Below are positions 47,143 through 55,873 of a DNA stretch of 62,150 nucleotides, one piece after another. The DNA comes from JAUVZF01 sp964539385 (GTDB lineage Bacteria > Planctomycetota > Phycisphaerae > FEN-1346), in the NCBI GenBank assembly GCA_964539385.1, contig CAZIJC010000008.1, forward strand, positions 1 to 62,150. Direction: 5' to 3'. Numbering within the stretch: position 1 is the first letter of the stretch; each line of letters starts with the position of its first letter. The position numbers were made by a program, and so were the translations under genes. The notes under the pieces are model-generated. The model was not told where the DNA came from. It worked only from the letters and a program-made list of their open reading frames with translations, and ran no database searches.

Positions 47143-48168
47143 ATGACCGTGGGGAGAGAAACCAAGGTTGGACTGTTGGTAGGTATCATCTTTATTGGAC
47201 TCTTTGGCCTGATTCTGGGTGGTCGGGCCGGGTCGGCTACACAGGAGCACGCGGCCTTGCCTGTTGGCGAGAGCGAGGTCCACGGCGCGCTGGCCCAGAC
47301 GATTCATCGCACGATTGACCCGTTTGCGCAGGATGGGCCACTGGATATACACGGTCCGGATACGCCGCCGGCTTCCGATGATGTCGTGACCGGCGACGAG
47401 TCGTTGCCCGTGCCGGAGTCTCTGCCGTTCAAGGAACCGGAGTTTGATGACAGCGCCGAGCCCGCCGAGCCCGCCGGGACCGACGATTTCGGCCTGGTGG
47501 CGTTCCTGCCGGAAACGGTGAAGACGCCGATGGGCGACCCGACGCCCGGCGGCGGGGAGGCCGGGGATGCCGGAGGAAAGGTCGCCTTCACGCGCGAGCC
47601 GCCACCGGCGCCGGCCGAGCAAGCGTCCCGCCCGGTCCACACGGTGCGCCGCGGCCAGACTCTGACCGCCATCGCTCGCGAGCATTACGGCAAGGACGGC
47701 CAGCGCCTGTGGCGGCGGATCTGGGAGGCCAACAAGGAGGCGGTTCCCGATCCGCACCGTCTGGCACAGGGGCAGAAACTGGTGATCCCGAAACTGCCGG
47801 TCCGTCTGCGGCCGGCAGCGCGCGAAGCGGCCATCGCCAAGGCGCCCGAGGCCGCTCCGTCAGACGTGTCCGGTCGCGACGGCGTCCCCGCCGTGACCGC
47901 CGACGAGTTGGGCCAGATGCTCGGCAATCGATCGGACCTGCTTGAGCGGCAGGCCAAACCGCCGGCTATGTACGAGGTGCGCAAGGGCGACACGTTCTAT
48001 CGGATCGCCACCAACCTGTACGGCGACGGCCGTCTTGCCCGGTTGCTCTTCCTCAAGAACAGGCATCTGGTTGCGGATGAGACGAAACTGCAAATCGGCC
48101 AGCGAATCGTGCTGCTGGATGGCGCGCGAGCGACCCCGGCGCCCGATTTGAGGATCGCTCGGCGATGA
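47143..48168 (+). CDS. Membrane-anchored protein with two LysM domains
   Basis: 341 residues from ATG 47143 (AGAGGTGAGG upstream). A short cytoplasmic start and one TM helix (VGLLVGIIFIGLFGLILGG) anchor it; a long acidic/Pro linker follows. LysM 1 (about 165-216) begins HTVRRGQTLTAIAREHYG; LysM 2 (about 269-318) begins YEVRKGDTFYRIATNLYG. Both are the longer LysM type with 'LY...n....d...L..Gq.i.lP'. It should bind peptidoglycan in the periplasm. Its place between rsmH and the ftsL-like gene, with ATGA overlap to the latter, suggests a role at the division site. Confidence 0.85.
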   Translation: MTVGRETKVGLLVGIIFIGLFGLILGGRAGSATQEHAALPVGESEVHGALAQTIHRTIDPFAQDGPLDIHGPDTPPASDDVVTGDESLPVPESLPFKEPEFDDSAEPAEPAGTDDFGLVAFLPETVKTPMGDPTPGGGEAGDAGGKVAFTREPPPAPAEQASRPVHTVRRGQTLTAIAREHYGKDGQRLWRRIWEANKEAVPDPHRLAQGQKLVIPKLPVRLRPAAREAAIAKAPEAAPSDVSGRDGVPAVTADELGQMLGNRSDLLERQAKPPAMYEVRKGDTFYRIATNLYGDGRLARLLFLKNRHLVADETKLQIGQRIVLLDGARATPAPDLRIARR

Positions 48169-48488
48169 GACTGTGCATCCGGCTGGTTGTGCTGACGGCG
48201 TTTCTGGTGGCTCTGGCCATCGGGCTGATCGCGTTGCGGACCGACACGCATCAGGCCGGCAACCGGCTCCACTTGCTGTTTCGCGACAAGCGACGACTGG
48301 AGGGGGACTGCTGCCGGCTTGAAATTGAGATCGCTCGCCTCAAGAGCCAGGAGCGCCTGCACGAGCACGTTGCCGACCTCGAAGACGAGTCAACCGATGG
48401 ACCGAATGACCGCGGCCCCGCCGCGCCGCCCGGAAGCGCCGGCTGGCGCACGCGCCTGACGAACGACAACCTGCCGGGTCCGCCGTAA
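48165..48488 (+). CDS. FtsL-like small bitopic membrane protein
   Basis: 107 residues. One N-terminal TM helix (IRLVVLTAFLVALAIGLIAL) and a following charged helix (LFRDKRRLEGDCCRLEIEIA, then RLKSQERL) give the FtsL/DivIC layout: short inside, one helix, periplasmic coiled coil. Sequence identity to FtsL is not detectable by eye; the call rests on size, topology and location directly before ftsI. FtsL bridges FtsB, FtsQ and FtsWI. The C-terminal tail is disordered. It overlaps the LysM gene by 4 nt. Confidence 0.65.
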   Translation: MRLCIRLVVLTAFLVALAIGLIALRTDTHQAGNRLHLLFRDKRRLEGDCCRLEIEIARLKSQERLHEHVADLEDESTDGPNDRGPAAPPGSAGWRTRLTNDNLPGPP

Positions 48489-48526
48489 CAGCGCACGCCA
48501 ACGCGAAGGAAGGGAAAGACCGCCCT

Positions 48527-50281
48527 GTGACGCCGGAGCCCCGCCAACGCCGCGTTGCCGCCATCTTGACGGTGGGCCTCTCCCTGCTGTTGGCGGCTCT
48601 GGCGGGGTTCCTGGTGTACATCTACGCCGCTTCGTCGGATGCGCTGGCGGCCCGTGCTTCGCGGCAGCAGCATATGCGCATCCCCATGCAGCCGATGCGC
48701 GGCAACGTCGTTGACGCGAAACTTCGCGTGCTGGCAGGCAGCCAGGCGATCCGGAGCGTCTTCGCGGACCCGAAGGTGGTCCAGGACGTGGCGGAGGCGG
48801 CCACCCGCGTCGCGCCGGTTCTCGGCCTCGACCGCGACGAGGTGTACCGAACGCTCGCCGAGGCCTCCGACAAACGGTTCGTGTGGCTGAAGCGGCGAGT
48901 CCCCACCGAAACGGCCGACGCGATCCACCGCCTCAAACTTCGGGGCGTCTCGCTGGCCACCGAAGGGGTGCGGCACTATCCGAACGGATCGCTGGCCGCT
49001 CACCTTCTTGGCTTTGTCGGCGTCGATGAGCAGGGCCTGGAGGGCCTGGAACGCCTTTTCGATGCGCGTCTGCGCGGACGGCCGGGCAAGGCCTGCGTTC
49101 TGGCCGACTGCCGGCGCCGGCCCATCTGGATGGAGCCCGACGACTTCACCCCGGCCCGGGACGGTCAGCACCTGGTTCTGACGATCGACGCCGTGATCCA
49201 GGCCGCCGCCGAACGGGCCATCGCCGAGGCCGTCCGGAAGTATCGCGCCGCCAGCGCCACCGCCATCGTCATGGACCCCACGACGGGTGCGATATGGGCC
49301 ATGGCCAACGTTCCCACATACGATCCCGCTCGCTACGGCGAGTTCTCTGCCGACGCACGGCGGAACCGGGCGGTTACGGACATGTTTCCGCCCGGCTCGA
49401 GCGGCAAGCCGTTCGCCGCGGCGGCGGCGGCCGAGGCCGGCGTCGTCCGCTTCGGCGAGGTCATCTATTGCGAGAACGGCTACTGGCCTGCCGCCAACCT
49501 GCACGACGCCGGACACGCCTACGGCAACCTGACCTTCGAGCAGGGAATCCAGAAGTCGAGCAACATTATGATGGGCAAGATCGGCACGCGACTCGGAAAC
49601 CGGCGACTGCGCGACGCGCTGGTGGCCTTCGGCTTCGGCCGCAAGACCGGCGTCTGGCTCCCCGGCGAGGTGCCGGGGTTGGTTTTTCCGCTGGCCCGAT
49701 GGACGCGGCTCAGCACGACCCGTGTGCCGTTTGGCCAGGAGTACATGGTTACGCCGCTGCAACTGATCACGGCGTTTGCGGCCTTCGCAAACGGGGGACG
49801 GATCATGCGGCCGAAGATACTGCGCGGCGTGCTGGACAACCGCGGACGCGTGGCCGTGGACCTGTCGCAGCCCCAGGTCGTCGGCCGAGCCATGACCGAG
49901 AAGACGGCCCGCGACATGATCGACCGCGCGCTGGTCGGTGTCGTCGAGAGCGGCACCGGGAAACGGTGCAAAATCCCGGGCTACAAGGTGTTTGCCAAAA
50001 CGGGTACCGCACAGAAGATCGACCCGGACACCAAAAGTATCAGCCACACGCTCTACGTGGGGGTGTTTCTGGCGGGGGTTCCTGCCGAGAATCCGCGGAT
50101 GGTGGTGCTCGTGTTGGTGAACGAGCCGGACAAGTCGCTCGGGTATTACGGCGGGACGGTGGCGGCCCCGGCTGCGAAGCAGATCCTCCAGCAGACGCTC
50201 ACCTACCTGGGCATTCCACCGAGCGAGCCGGTGTCCGGGCGCCGGGAGACGTATCTGGCCGGGCAGACCGTGGGGCACTGA
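48527..50281 (+). CDS. ftsI: Septal peptidoglycan transpeptidase (PBP3/FtsI)
   Basis: 584 residues from GTG 48527. One TM anchor (AAILTVGLSLLLAALAGFLV), a PBP dimerisation domain (RGNVVDAKLRVLA at its start, ALAARASRQQ ahead), then the transpeptidase domain. The three penicillin-binding motifs are Ser291-Ser-Gly-Lys294, Ser344-Ser-Asn346 and Lys491-Thr-Gly; the first is in PPGSSGKPF, unlike the usual EPGSTFKP. No PASTA domains. It cross-links septal wall with FtsW. Many Planctomycetota are reported to lack ftsI, so an intact copy in a full dcw cluster is of taxonomic interest. Confidence 0.93.
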   Translation: MTPEPRQRRVAAILTVGLSLLLAALAGFLVYIYAASSDALAARASRQQHMRIPMQPMRGNVVDAKLRVLAGSQAIRSVFADPKVVQDVAEAATRVAPVLGLDRDEVYRTLAEASDKRFVWLKRRVPTETADAIHRLKLRGVSLATEGVRHYPNGSLAAHLLGFVGVDEQGLEGLERLFDARLRGRPGKACVLADCRRRPIWMEPDDFTPARDGQHLVLTIDAVIQAAAERAIAEAVRKYRAASATAIVMDPTTGAIWAMANVPTYDPARYGEFSADARRNRAVTDMFPPGSSGKPFAAAAAAEAGVVRFGEVIYCENGYWPAANLHDAGHAYGNLTFEQGIQKSSNIMMGKIGTRLGNRRLRDALVAFGFGRKTGVWLPGEVPGLVFPLARWTRLSTTRVPFGQEYMVTPLQLITAFAAFANGGRIMRPKILRGVLDNRGRVAVDLSQPQVVGRAMTEKTARDMIDRALVGVVESGTGKRCKIPGYKVFAKTGTAQKIDPDTKSISHTLYVGVFLAGVPAENPRMVVLVLVNEPDKSLGYYGGTVAAPAAKQILQQTLTYLGIPPSEPVSGRRETYLAGQTVGH

Positions 50282-50320
50282 CCGGCGCTTCGGCCGTTGT
50301 GCCTTGTCAGGGGATGAGTC

Positions 50321-51793
50321 ATGAGGCTCAGCGAGTTAGCGGACCGCATTCCCGGCTCGCGTTTGATCGGGCCGGCCGACGTGGACGTGGTGCGTGCGGT
50401 TCATGATTCGCGCCGGGTCCGGGCCGGCGACCTGTTCGTGGCGCTCAGCGGCACGAAGGTTGACGGTCACCGGTTCGTCCAGGCGGCGCTGGAGGCCGGC
50501 GCCCGGGCGGCGGTGGTGGAGCGGCCGGTGGACCTTCCCGGCAGCCCGCCGCTGCTTCTCGTCAGCGACGCCCGCGAGGCCCTTGCCTTCGGTGCGCACG
50601 CCCTGGCCGGCGACCCGACGCGGCGACTCATCGTTTGCGGCGTAACCGGCACGAACGGGAAAACGACGACTACATATCTGGTCCGCAGCATCTTCGAGTG
50701 CGCGGGCTGGCCGACGGGCGTCCTCGGCACCATCGGCTACGTCATGGGTCGGCGCGAGATTCCCAGCCGCTTGACGACGCCCGACGCCGACGACCTGGCC
50801 GATTACTTCTCCGAGATGGTCGAGGCCGGGCTGAAGGCGGCCGTCATGGAGGTTTCGAGCCACGCCCTGCACCAGCGCCGCACGGCCGGCATCGCGTTCG
50901 ACGTGGGCGCCTTTACAAATCTCTATCCCGAACATCTAGATTATCATCCCGATATGTACTCCTACCGAGAGGCAAAGGGCATGCTCTTCGCCGGATTGGC
51001 GCCGGGCTCGCGGGCGGTCCTCAACGCCGACGAGGACGCAAGCGCCTCGTTCGCGGAAGCGACCGAGGCCGAGGTGCTCTGGTACGGCATCGAGGAGGCC
51101 GCCGACGTTCGGGCCGCGGACATCCGGAGCGACGTCGACGGCAGCCGGTTCGCACTGGTGACGGCGCGCGGACGGGCCGAGATACGCACGGCGTTGCTCG
51201 GCCGCCACAACGTGTACAACTGTCTGACCGCCGCGGCGATTGCCGAGGCCCTTGACGTGCCGCAGGAAGCGATCTCGGAAGGGATCAGGGCGGTCGAGGT
51301 CGTCCCCGGCCGCCTCGAACCGGTCCCGACGCGGCTGCCGGTCAACGTCCTTGTGGATTATGCACATACGACAGATGCGCTCAAACATGCCCTTTCGACG
51401 GTGCGGCGGCTGGTCGCGGGGCAGGGACGGCTGGCCGTGGTGTTCGGGTGCGGCGGGGACCGTGACAGGGGGAAGCGGCCGGCGATGGCCGCCGTTGCCC
51501 AGCAACTTGCCGACCGCGTGTTCGTCACCAGCGACAATCCCCGCACCGAACAGCCCGAGGCGATTGCCGATGAGATTCTGGCCGGCTTCTCCTCGATGAA
51601 GACCGTTAACGTGGAACTGGACCGGCGTGCGGCCATCGGACTGGCGCTCGGCGAGGCGGAGCCGGGCGACGTTGTCATCATCGCCGGCAAGGGGCATGAG
51701 ACCTATCAGATCATCGGCGACGTGACACGGCCGTTCGACGACCGCGAAGTCGCCGCCGAGATCCTGCGAACGTTGGAGGCCGACCGGCACTGA
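50321..51793 (+). CDS. murE: UDP-N-acetylmuramoyl-L-alanyl-D-glutamate-2,6-diaminopimelate ligase
   Basis: 490 residues, full length. VTGTNGKTTTTYLVRSIFE is the ATP loop, EVSSHALHQRR and FTNLYPEHLDYHPDMYSY are central Mur-ligase blocks, DYAHTTDALKHAL marks the C-domain and SDNPRTEQPEAIADEI is the meso-diaminopimelate selectivity loop. It adds meso-A2pm to UDP-MurNAc-L-Ala-D-Glu. The expected carbamylated Lys lies in YREAKGMLF. The DNPR motif means a Gram-negative type wall. GGGGATGAG lies upstream of ATG 50321. Confidence 0.97.
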   Translation: MRLSELADRIPGSRLIGPADVDVVRAVHDSRRVRAGDLFVALSGTKVDGHRFVQAALEAGARAAVVERPVDLPGSPPLLLVSDAREALAFGAHALAGDPTRRLIVCGVTGTNGKTTTTYLVRSIFECAGWPTGVLGTIGYVMGRREIPSRLTTPDADDLADYFSEMVEAGLKAAVMEVSSHALHQRRTAGIAFDVGAFTNLYPEHLDYHPDMYSYREAKGMLFAGLAPGSRAVLNADEDASASFAEATEAEVLWYGIEEAADVRAADIRSDVDGSRFALVTARGRAEIRTALLGRHNVYNCLTAAAIAEALDVPQEAISEGIRAVEVVPGRLEPVPTRLPVNVLVDYAHTTDALKHALSTVRRLVAGQGRLAVVFGCGGDRDRGKRPAMAAVAQQLADRVFVTSDNPRTEQPEAIADEILAGFSSMKTVNVELDRRAAIGLALGEAEPGDVVIIAGKGHETYQIIGDVTRPFDDREVAAEILRTLEADRH

Positions 51794-51852
51794 CCGCCGG
51801 CTTGGTCCGAGCGCCGGCGCGTATGGGCCCGGCGTGTCACAGACGGGGCGAG

Positions 51853-53292
51853 ATGAAGTTTCGAGTTGACGAAATCGTGGACGCGACCGGCGGCCGCCTG
51901 GTTGCGGGGCCACCGGAGGCGGACGCGGGAACCGTCTGCACGGACACGCGCTTGCTCGCCCGGGCCCAGACGTTCCTGGCCCTGCGCGGTGAGCGTTTCG
52001 ACGGGCACGATTTTCTCGCGGATGCCGTCGGCCGAGGGGCGGCGTGCCTGGTTGTGGACCGCCGGAACCGTCTGCCGGAGTCTGCCCTGTCGCCGACGGT
52101 GGCGATGGTGGTTGTCGGCAGCACGCTCGATGCCTTGGCCGCACTCGGCCGCGCGGCCCGGGCGCGCCTCGCTTGCCCGGTCGTTGCCGTGACCGGGTCT
52201 TGCGGAAAGACGACCGTCAAGGACATGCTGGGTCAGATCCTGATCCGTCACCTGCGCGGGCGCACGCCCCGCGCCAGTTTCAACAACCGGATCGGCGTGC
52301 CGCTGACGCTGCTTGACGCCGAGCCCGAGGACGAGTTTGTCCTGTGCGAGATCGGCACGAACGCCCCGGGCGAGGTCGCGCACCTGGCACAGATCGCCCG
52401 GCCGACCATTGGGATTGTGACGCTCGTCGCGCCGGTCCATCTTGAAGGGCTCGGTACGCTCGACGACGTTGCCGAAGAGAAGGCGGCGCTGGTCGAGGCC
52501 ATCCCGCCGGACGGCGCCGCTATCCTGAACGCCGACGACCCGCGTGTGGCGGCTATGGCCGAGCGGTGCCGCGGCCGCATCGTGACCGTCGGCCTGACGT
52601 GGGAGGCCGACTTTCAGGCGGGTCACGTGATCCAGACGGACCACGGCCTGTACTTTACGACGACCGGCTCGGCGGGCTTTGAGATTCCCGTGTTGGGGGA
52701 GCACCAGGCGGTGTTGGCGCTGGCGGCGGCCGCCGCGGCGCGCGAGTTGGGCGTGTCGCTCGAGGAGTCGGCTGCGGCGCTCCGCGTTTTCAAGCCGCCG
52801 CCGATGCGGCTGGTCGCCGAGGAGGCCGGCGACGTGGTCGTTGTGAACGACGCGTACAACGCCAACCCGAGCAGCACGGCGGTGGCGCTGGGGCTGCTGG
52901 CTCTCTGGCCCGAGCGGCGGAAGGTGTTCTTCTGCGGCGACATGCTCGAACTGGGCGCCGAGAGCCGCACCCATCACGAGCAACTCGGACGGGCGATCGC
53001 CGAATCCGGCGTGGTACGGCTCGTTTGCGTCGGCGCCGAATCGAAGGCGACCGCCGCGACGGCCGTCGCGGCCGGTCTGGCGGCCGAGAACGTGACGAGC
53101 GTGCCGGACGCCGACGCCGCAGCCGCAATGGCTTCAGACGTGGTTGCCGACGGCGATGTTGTTCTCGTCAAAGGGTCGCGTGCCGTGCGAATGGAGACCG
53201 TGGCGGAAGTGATTCTCGCCGGGCGGCGGGTACTGGGCGACAGGCCGCAGGGCACTCGCCCCGGCGAGTGGCATCCCGCAAATGAGCAGTGA
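51853..53292 (+). CDS. murF: UDP-N-acetylmuramoyl-tripeptide-D-alanyl-D-alanine ligase
   Basis: 479 residues from ATG 51853 (GGGGCGAG upstream); the longer frame from 51802 has no support. DSR-like TRLLARAQTFLALRGERFDG marks the MurF N-domain, VTGSCGKTTVKDMLGQIL is the ATP loop, NNRIGVPLTLLDAEPEDEFV and ICEIGTNAPGEVAHLAQIARP-like sequence follow, and VVVNDAYNANPSSTAVALGL is the C-domain signature. It adds D-Ala-D-Ala to complete the cytoplasmic pentapeptide. It follows murE after 59 nt. Confidence 0.96.
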   Translation: MKFRVDEIVDATGGRLVAGPPEADAGTVCTDTRLLARAQTFLALRGERFDGHDFLADAVGRGAACLVVDRRNRLPESALSPTVAMVVVGSTLDALAALGRAARARLACPVVAVTGSCGKTTVKDMLGQILIRHLRGRTPRASFNNRIGVPLTLLDAEPEDEFVLCEIGTNAPGEVAHLAQIARPTIGIVTLVAPVHLEGLGTLDDVAEEKAALVEAIPPDGAAILNADDPRVAAMAERCRGRIVTVGLTWEADFQAGHVIQTDHGLYFTTTGSAGFEIPVLGEHQAVLALAAAAAARELGVSLEESAAALRVFKPPPMRLVAEEAGDVVVVNDAYNANPSSTAVALGLLALWPERRKVFFCGDMLELGAESRTHHEQLGRAIAESGVVRLVCVGAESKATAATAVAAGLAAENVTSVPDADAAAAMASDVVADGDVVLVKGSRAVRMETVAEVILAGRRVLGDRPQGTRPGEWHPANEQ

Positions 53293-53311
53293 CAGGGCAC
53301 GAACCATAACG

Positions 53312-53441
53312 GATATCCCACACCCGGAGGGTGGTCCTCCGGTCCCGCGACAGGCGCGAGCGGGATGAGTCGGGCCCTCGGGTCGGGCGCCGGAAACCTG
53401 GGTCACGGGCGCACCCGAACTCGAGGGCCCCGTGGGATATC
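53312..53441 (+). ncRNA. Candidate structured RNA leader (four-way-junction fold) between murF and mraY
   Basis: A closing stem GATATCCCAC (53312-53321) with GTGGGATATC (53432-53441) encloses three hairpins: CCGGAGG-GTGGT-CCTCCGG (53324-53342), TCCCGC/GCGGGA (53343-53348 with 53360-53365) and a long arm GGGCCCTCG/CGAGGGCCC (53372-53380 with 53422-53430), extended by GGTCGGG/CCCGAAC. The junction gaps are 2, 0, 6 and 1 nt. The fold ends 14 nt before the mraY ATG, with GGAG at 53444-53447. It could be a regulatory RNA or a DNA repeat insertion. Confidence 0.45.
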
Positions 53442-53455
53442 ATGGAGTCAGATAG

Positions 53456-54586
53456 ATGCTTTACCAGTTGTTATTCTGCTTCCAGGAACTCCTCCGGGAG
53501 GCCGGCCTCTGGCGGTACGCCAACGTGTTCCGCTACCAGACGTTCCGCATGATGTTCGCCATCGTGACGAGTTTCTTCCTCCTGATGGCGCTGGCGCCGG
53601 CGGTCATACGCATCCTGAAGTACCTGAAGGTGCGGGGAGGGACGGACTTCGGCAACAAGACGATCGACCAGATTTACGCCTCGCGCGCCTCGACGCCGAC
53701 GATGGGCGGCGTCCTGATCCTGCCGGCGGTGCTGGTCTCGACGATCCTGTGGGCCGACATCCTCAACTTTCACGTCTTCCTGGGGCTTCTGACCGTCGTC
53801 TGGCTCGGTCTGCTCGGCGGCGTGGACGATTTTCTGAAACTCGTCAAGAAGAGCCGGTCGGGCCTCCGGGTGTGGGAGAAACTGCTCTTCCAGATCGGCC
53901 TGGCATTTCTGCTGGCGTTCTTCCTTTACCAGATGCGCGACGCGATCCGTCTGCCGGAGAACGGCACGGGCATCGCCCTGAACCTGCCCTTCTACAAGTT
54001 CCCGATACCCCTGCCGCTCTGGATCTTTGCGGTGGTATGCGTTCTGGTGGTGGCGGGGACCAGCAACGCGGTCAACCTGACCGACGGCATGGACGGGTTG
54101 GCCGTCGGCAGCATGGTGCCGCCGACCGTCGTGTTTCTGATCATCAGTTACATCGCCGGTCGGGTCGATTATTCGGCGTATCTGTATGTGCCGTATGTGC
54201 CGGGCGTCGGCGAACTGTCGGTCTTCTGCGGGGCGGTGCTGGGCGCGTGCCTGGGGTTCCTCTGGTACAACTGTTCGCCGGCCCAGGTGTTCATGGGCGA
54301 CACGGGCAGTCTCGCCCTCGGCGGAGCCATCGGATACGTCGCGATGGCGACGCGGCAGGAGGTGATGCTGCTGGTGGCGGGGGGGCTGTTCGTCATGGAG
54401 GCGATGAGCGTCATCCTCCAGGTCGGCTGGTTCAAGATGACGGGCGGGCGGCGGATCTTTCGGATGTCGCCCATCCACCACCATTTCCAGTTGGGAGGAT
54501 GGACCGAAACGCAGACCGTCGTCCGGTTCTGGCTTCTCGGCGCCATGTTTGCAGCGCTCGCCCTGGCGACGCTGAAACTGAGATGA
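53456..54586 (+). CDS. mraY: Phospho-N-acetylmuramoyl-pentapeptide transferase
   Basis: 376 residues, ten TM helices. It carries the MraY signatures: RASTPTMGGVLILPAV, GVDDFLKLVKKSRSGL (the Asp-Asp pair), NAVNLTDGMDGLAVG and SPAQVFMGDTGSLALGGAIG, with FRMSPIHHHFQLGGWTET (His-rich loop). It transfers phospho-MurNAc-pentapeptide to undecaprenyl phosphate, forming lipid I at the inner membrane. The 163-nt spacer before it is the longest within the cluster after mraZ and contains a strongly folded element. Confidence 0.97.
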   Translation: MLYQLLFCFQELLREAGLWRYANVFRYQTFRMMFAIVTSFFLLMALAPAVIRILKYLKVRGGTDFGNKTIDQIYASRASTPTMGGVLILPAVLVSTILWADILNFHVFLGLLTVVWLGLLGGVDDFLKLVKKSRSGLRVWEKLLFQIGLAFLLAFFLYQMRDAIRLPENGTGIALNLPFYKFPIPLPLWIFAVVCVLVVAGTSNAVNLTDGMDGLAVGSMVPPTVVFLIISYIAGRVDYSAYLYVPYVPGVGELSVFCGAVLGACLGFLWYNCSPAQVFMGDTGSLALGGAIGYVAMATRQEVMLLVAGGLFVMEAMSVILQVGWFKMTGGRRIFRMSPIHHHFQLGGWTETQTVVRFWLLGAMFAALALATLKLR

Positions 54587-54665
54587 CAGGAGCCGGCCGC
54601 CGCCATCGCCGGACGGGCCATCGGTTGGGGCCGGCGCGGTTCGTGCCAGGCACGGGAGGCATGAC

Positions 54666-55859
54666 ATGACCACAGCGGCACAGCCGGTGGCACGCAGCGG
54701 GGCCCGTAACGTGCCGACCGACGCGATGGGCCGCCCGCTGACCGAGCCGTGCATCCTGTTCCTGATCGTGTTGGCGCTCGTGACGCTCGGCGTGCTGCTC
54801 GTTTACAGCGCCAGCCGGACGGCCGACGCCGCCGACACGACCCGCTATTTTCCGAAGCAGGCGTACTTTGCCCTGGCGGGGCTGGGGGTGTTTATCCTCG
54901 GCGCGATCGTTCCCTACCATCGGCTCAACCGTTGGTGGGTGGCCATCGGGGTGTTGGGCCTGGCGGTCGGACTTCTGGTGCTGGTTCTGTTTATCGGAAG
55001 CGGGCGCGGCGGCGCGAGGCGGTTTCTGAAACTGCCGCTCGGGCTGCACTTCCAGCCGTCGGAACTGGCGAAGTTTGCCGTCGTGATCTTCCTGGCCTGG
55101 TTTTACGGCCGGTCGAAGGCGCGGGCGCGCAACTTCGTCAGGAGTTTTCTGCCCGCCATCGCCGTCATCGCCGTGGTCTGCGGACTAATCGTCAAGGAAG
55201 ACTTCGGCACGGCCGCGCTGGTGGGCGCGGTGGCGGTGATCCTGTGCCTCATCGCCGGGTGGCGGTGGTGGTTCCCGACGCTGATCCTGGCGCCGGCCGC
55301 CGTCGGCGCCTACGTCACCGTCTGGCTGGTTCCCTACCGCCTGGACCGGCTGAGGGTATGGCTCGACCCGTGGGAGTACTTCACCGGCGCCGGGTGGCAC
55401 GTGTGCCAGAGCCTCATGGCCCTCGGCAGCGGCGGCCTGACCGGCGTGGGCCTGGGCTCCGGCATCCAGAAACTGTACGTCCCGGACAACGCGACCGATT
55501 TCATCTTCGCGGTCCTGTGTGAGGAGATGGGCATTCTGGGCGGCATCATGGTCATCGGCCTGTTCGGCGTGTTCGTGTGGCGTGCGGGGAAGATCATCCG
55601 GTCGGCGCCGGACCGGTTCGCGTTCCTGCTGGCATCGGGCATTCTGCTCGTGATCGGCCTTCAGGCGATCATGAACATCGGCGTCGTGACGAGCGCCCTG
55701 CCGGCAAAGGGCATCGGCCTGCCGCTGGTCAGTTACGGCGGGTCGAGCCTGCTGATGATGTGCTTCGCGGCGGGGCTGCTGGCCTCCATCGCAAGGCGGC
55801 GCGATGCGCAGGCGGCCGGCACCAGGCCGCTGGTCCACGTGCCGGCCAGACGAGGCTGA
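54666..55859 (+). CDS. ftsW: SEDS-family septal glycosyltransferase FtsW
   Basis: 397 residues, about ten TM helices. ILGAIVPYHRLNRWW and GARRFLKLPLGLHFQPSELA (the 'QPSE.aK' block) precede WEYFTGAGWHVCQSLMALGS, GGLTGVGLGSGIQKLYVPD, NATDFIFAVLCEEMGILGG and TSALPAKGIGLPLVSYGGSS, all diagnostic. It polymerises lipid II with FtsI. murD normally lies between mraY and ftsW; here only 79 nt separate them. Confidence 0.96.
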   Translation: MTTAAQPVARSGARNVPTDAMGRPLTEPCILFLIVLALVTLGVLLVYSASRTADAADTTRYFPKQAYFALAGLGVFILGAIVPYHRLNRWWVAIGVLGLAVGLLVLVLFIGSGRGGARRFLKLPLGLHFQPSELAKFAVVIFLAWFYGRSKARARNFVRSFLPAIAVIAVVCGLIVKEDFGTAALVGAVAVILCLIAGWRWWFPTLILAPAAVGAYVTVWLVPYRLDRLRVWLDPWEYFTGAGWHVCQSLMALGSGGLTGVGLGSGIQKLYVPDNATDFIFAVLCEEMGILGGIMVIGLFGVFVWRAGKIIRSAPDRFAFLLASGILLVIGLQAIMNIGVVTSALPAKGIGLPLVSYGGSSLLMMCFAAGLLASIARRRDAQAAGTRPLVHVPARRG

Positions 55860-55873
55860 GGACACCCATCGCC

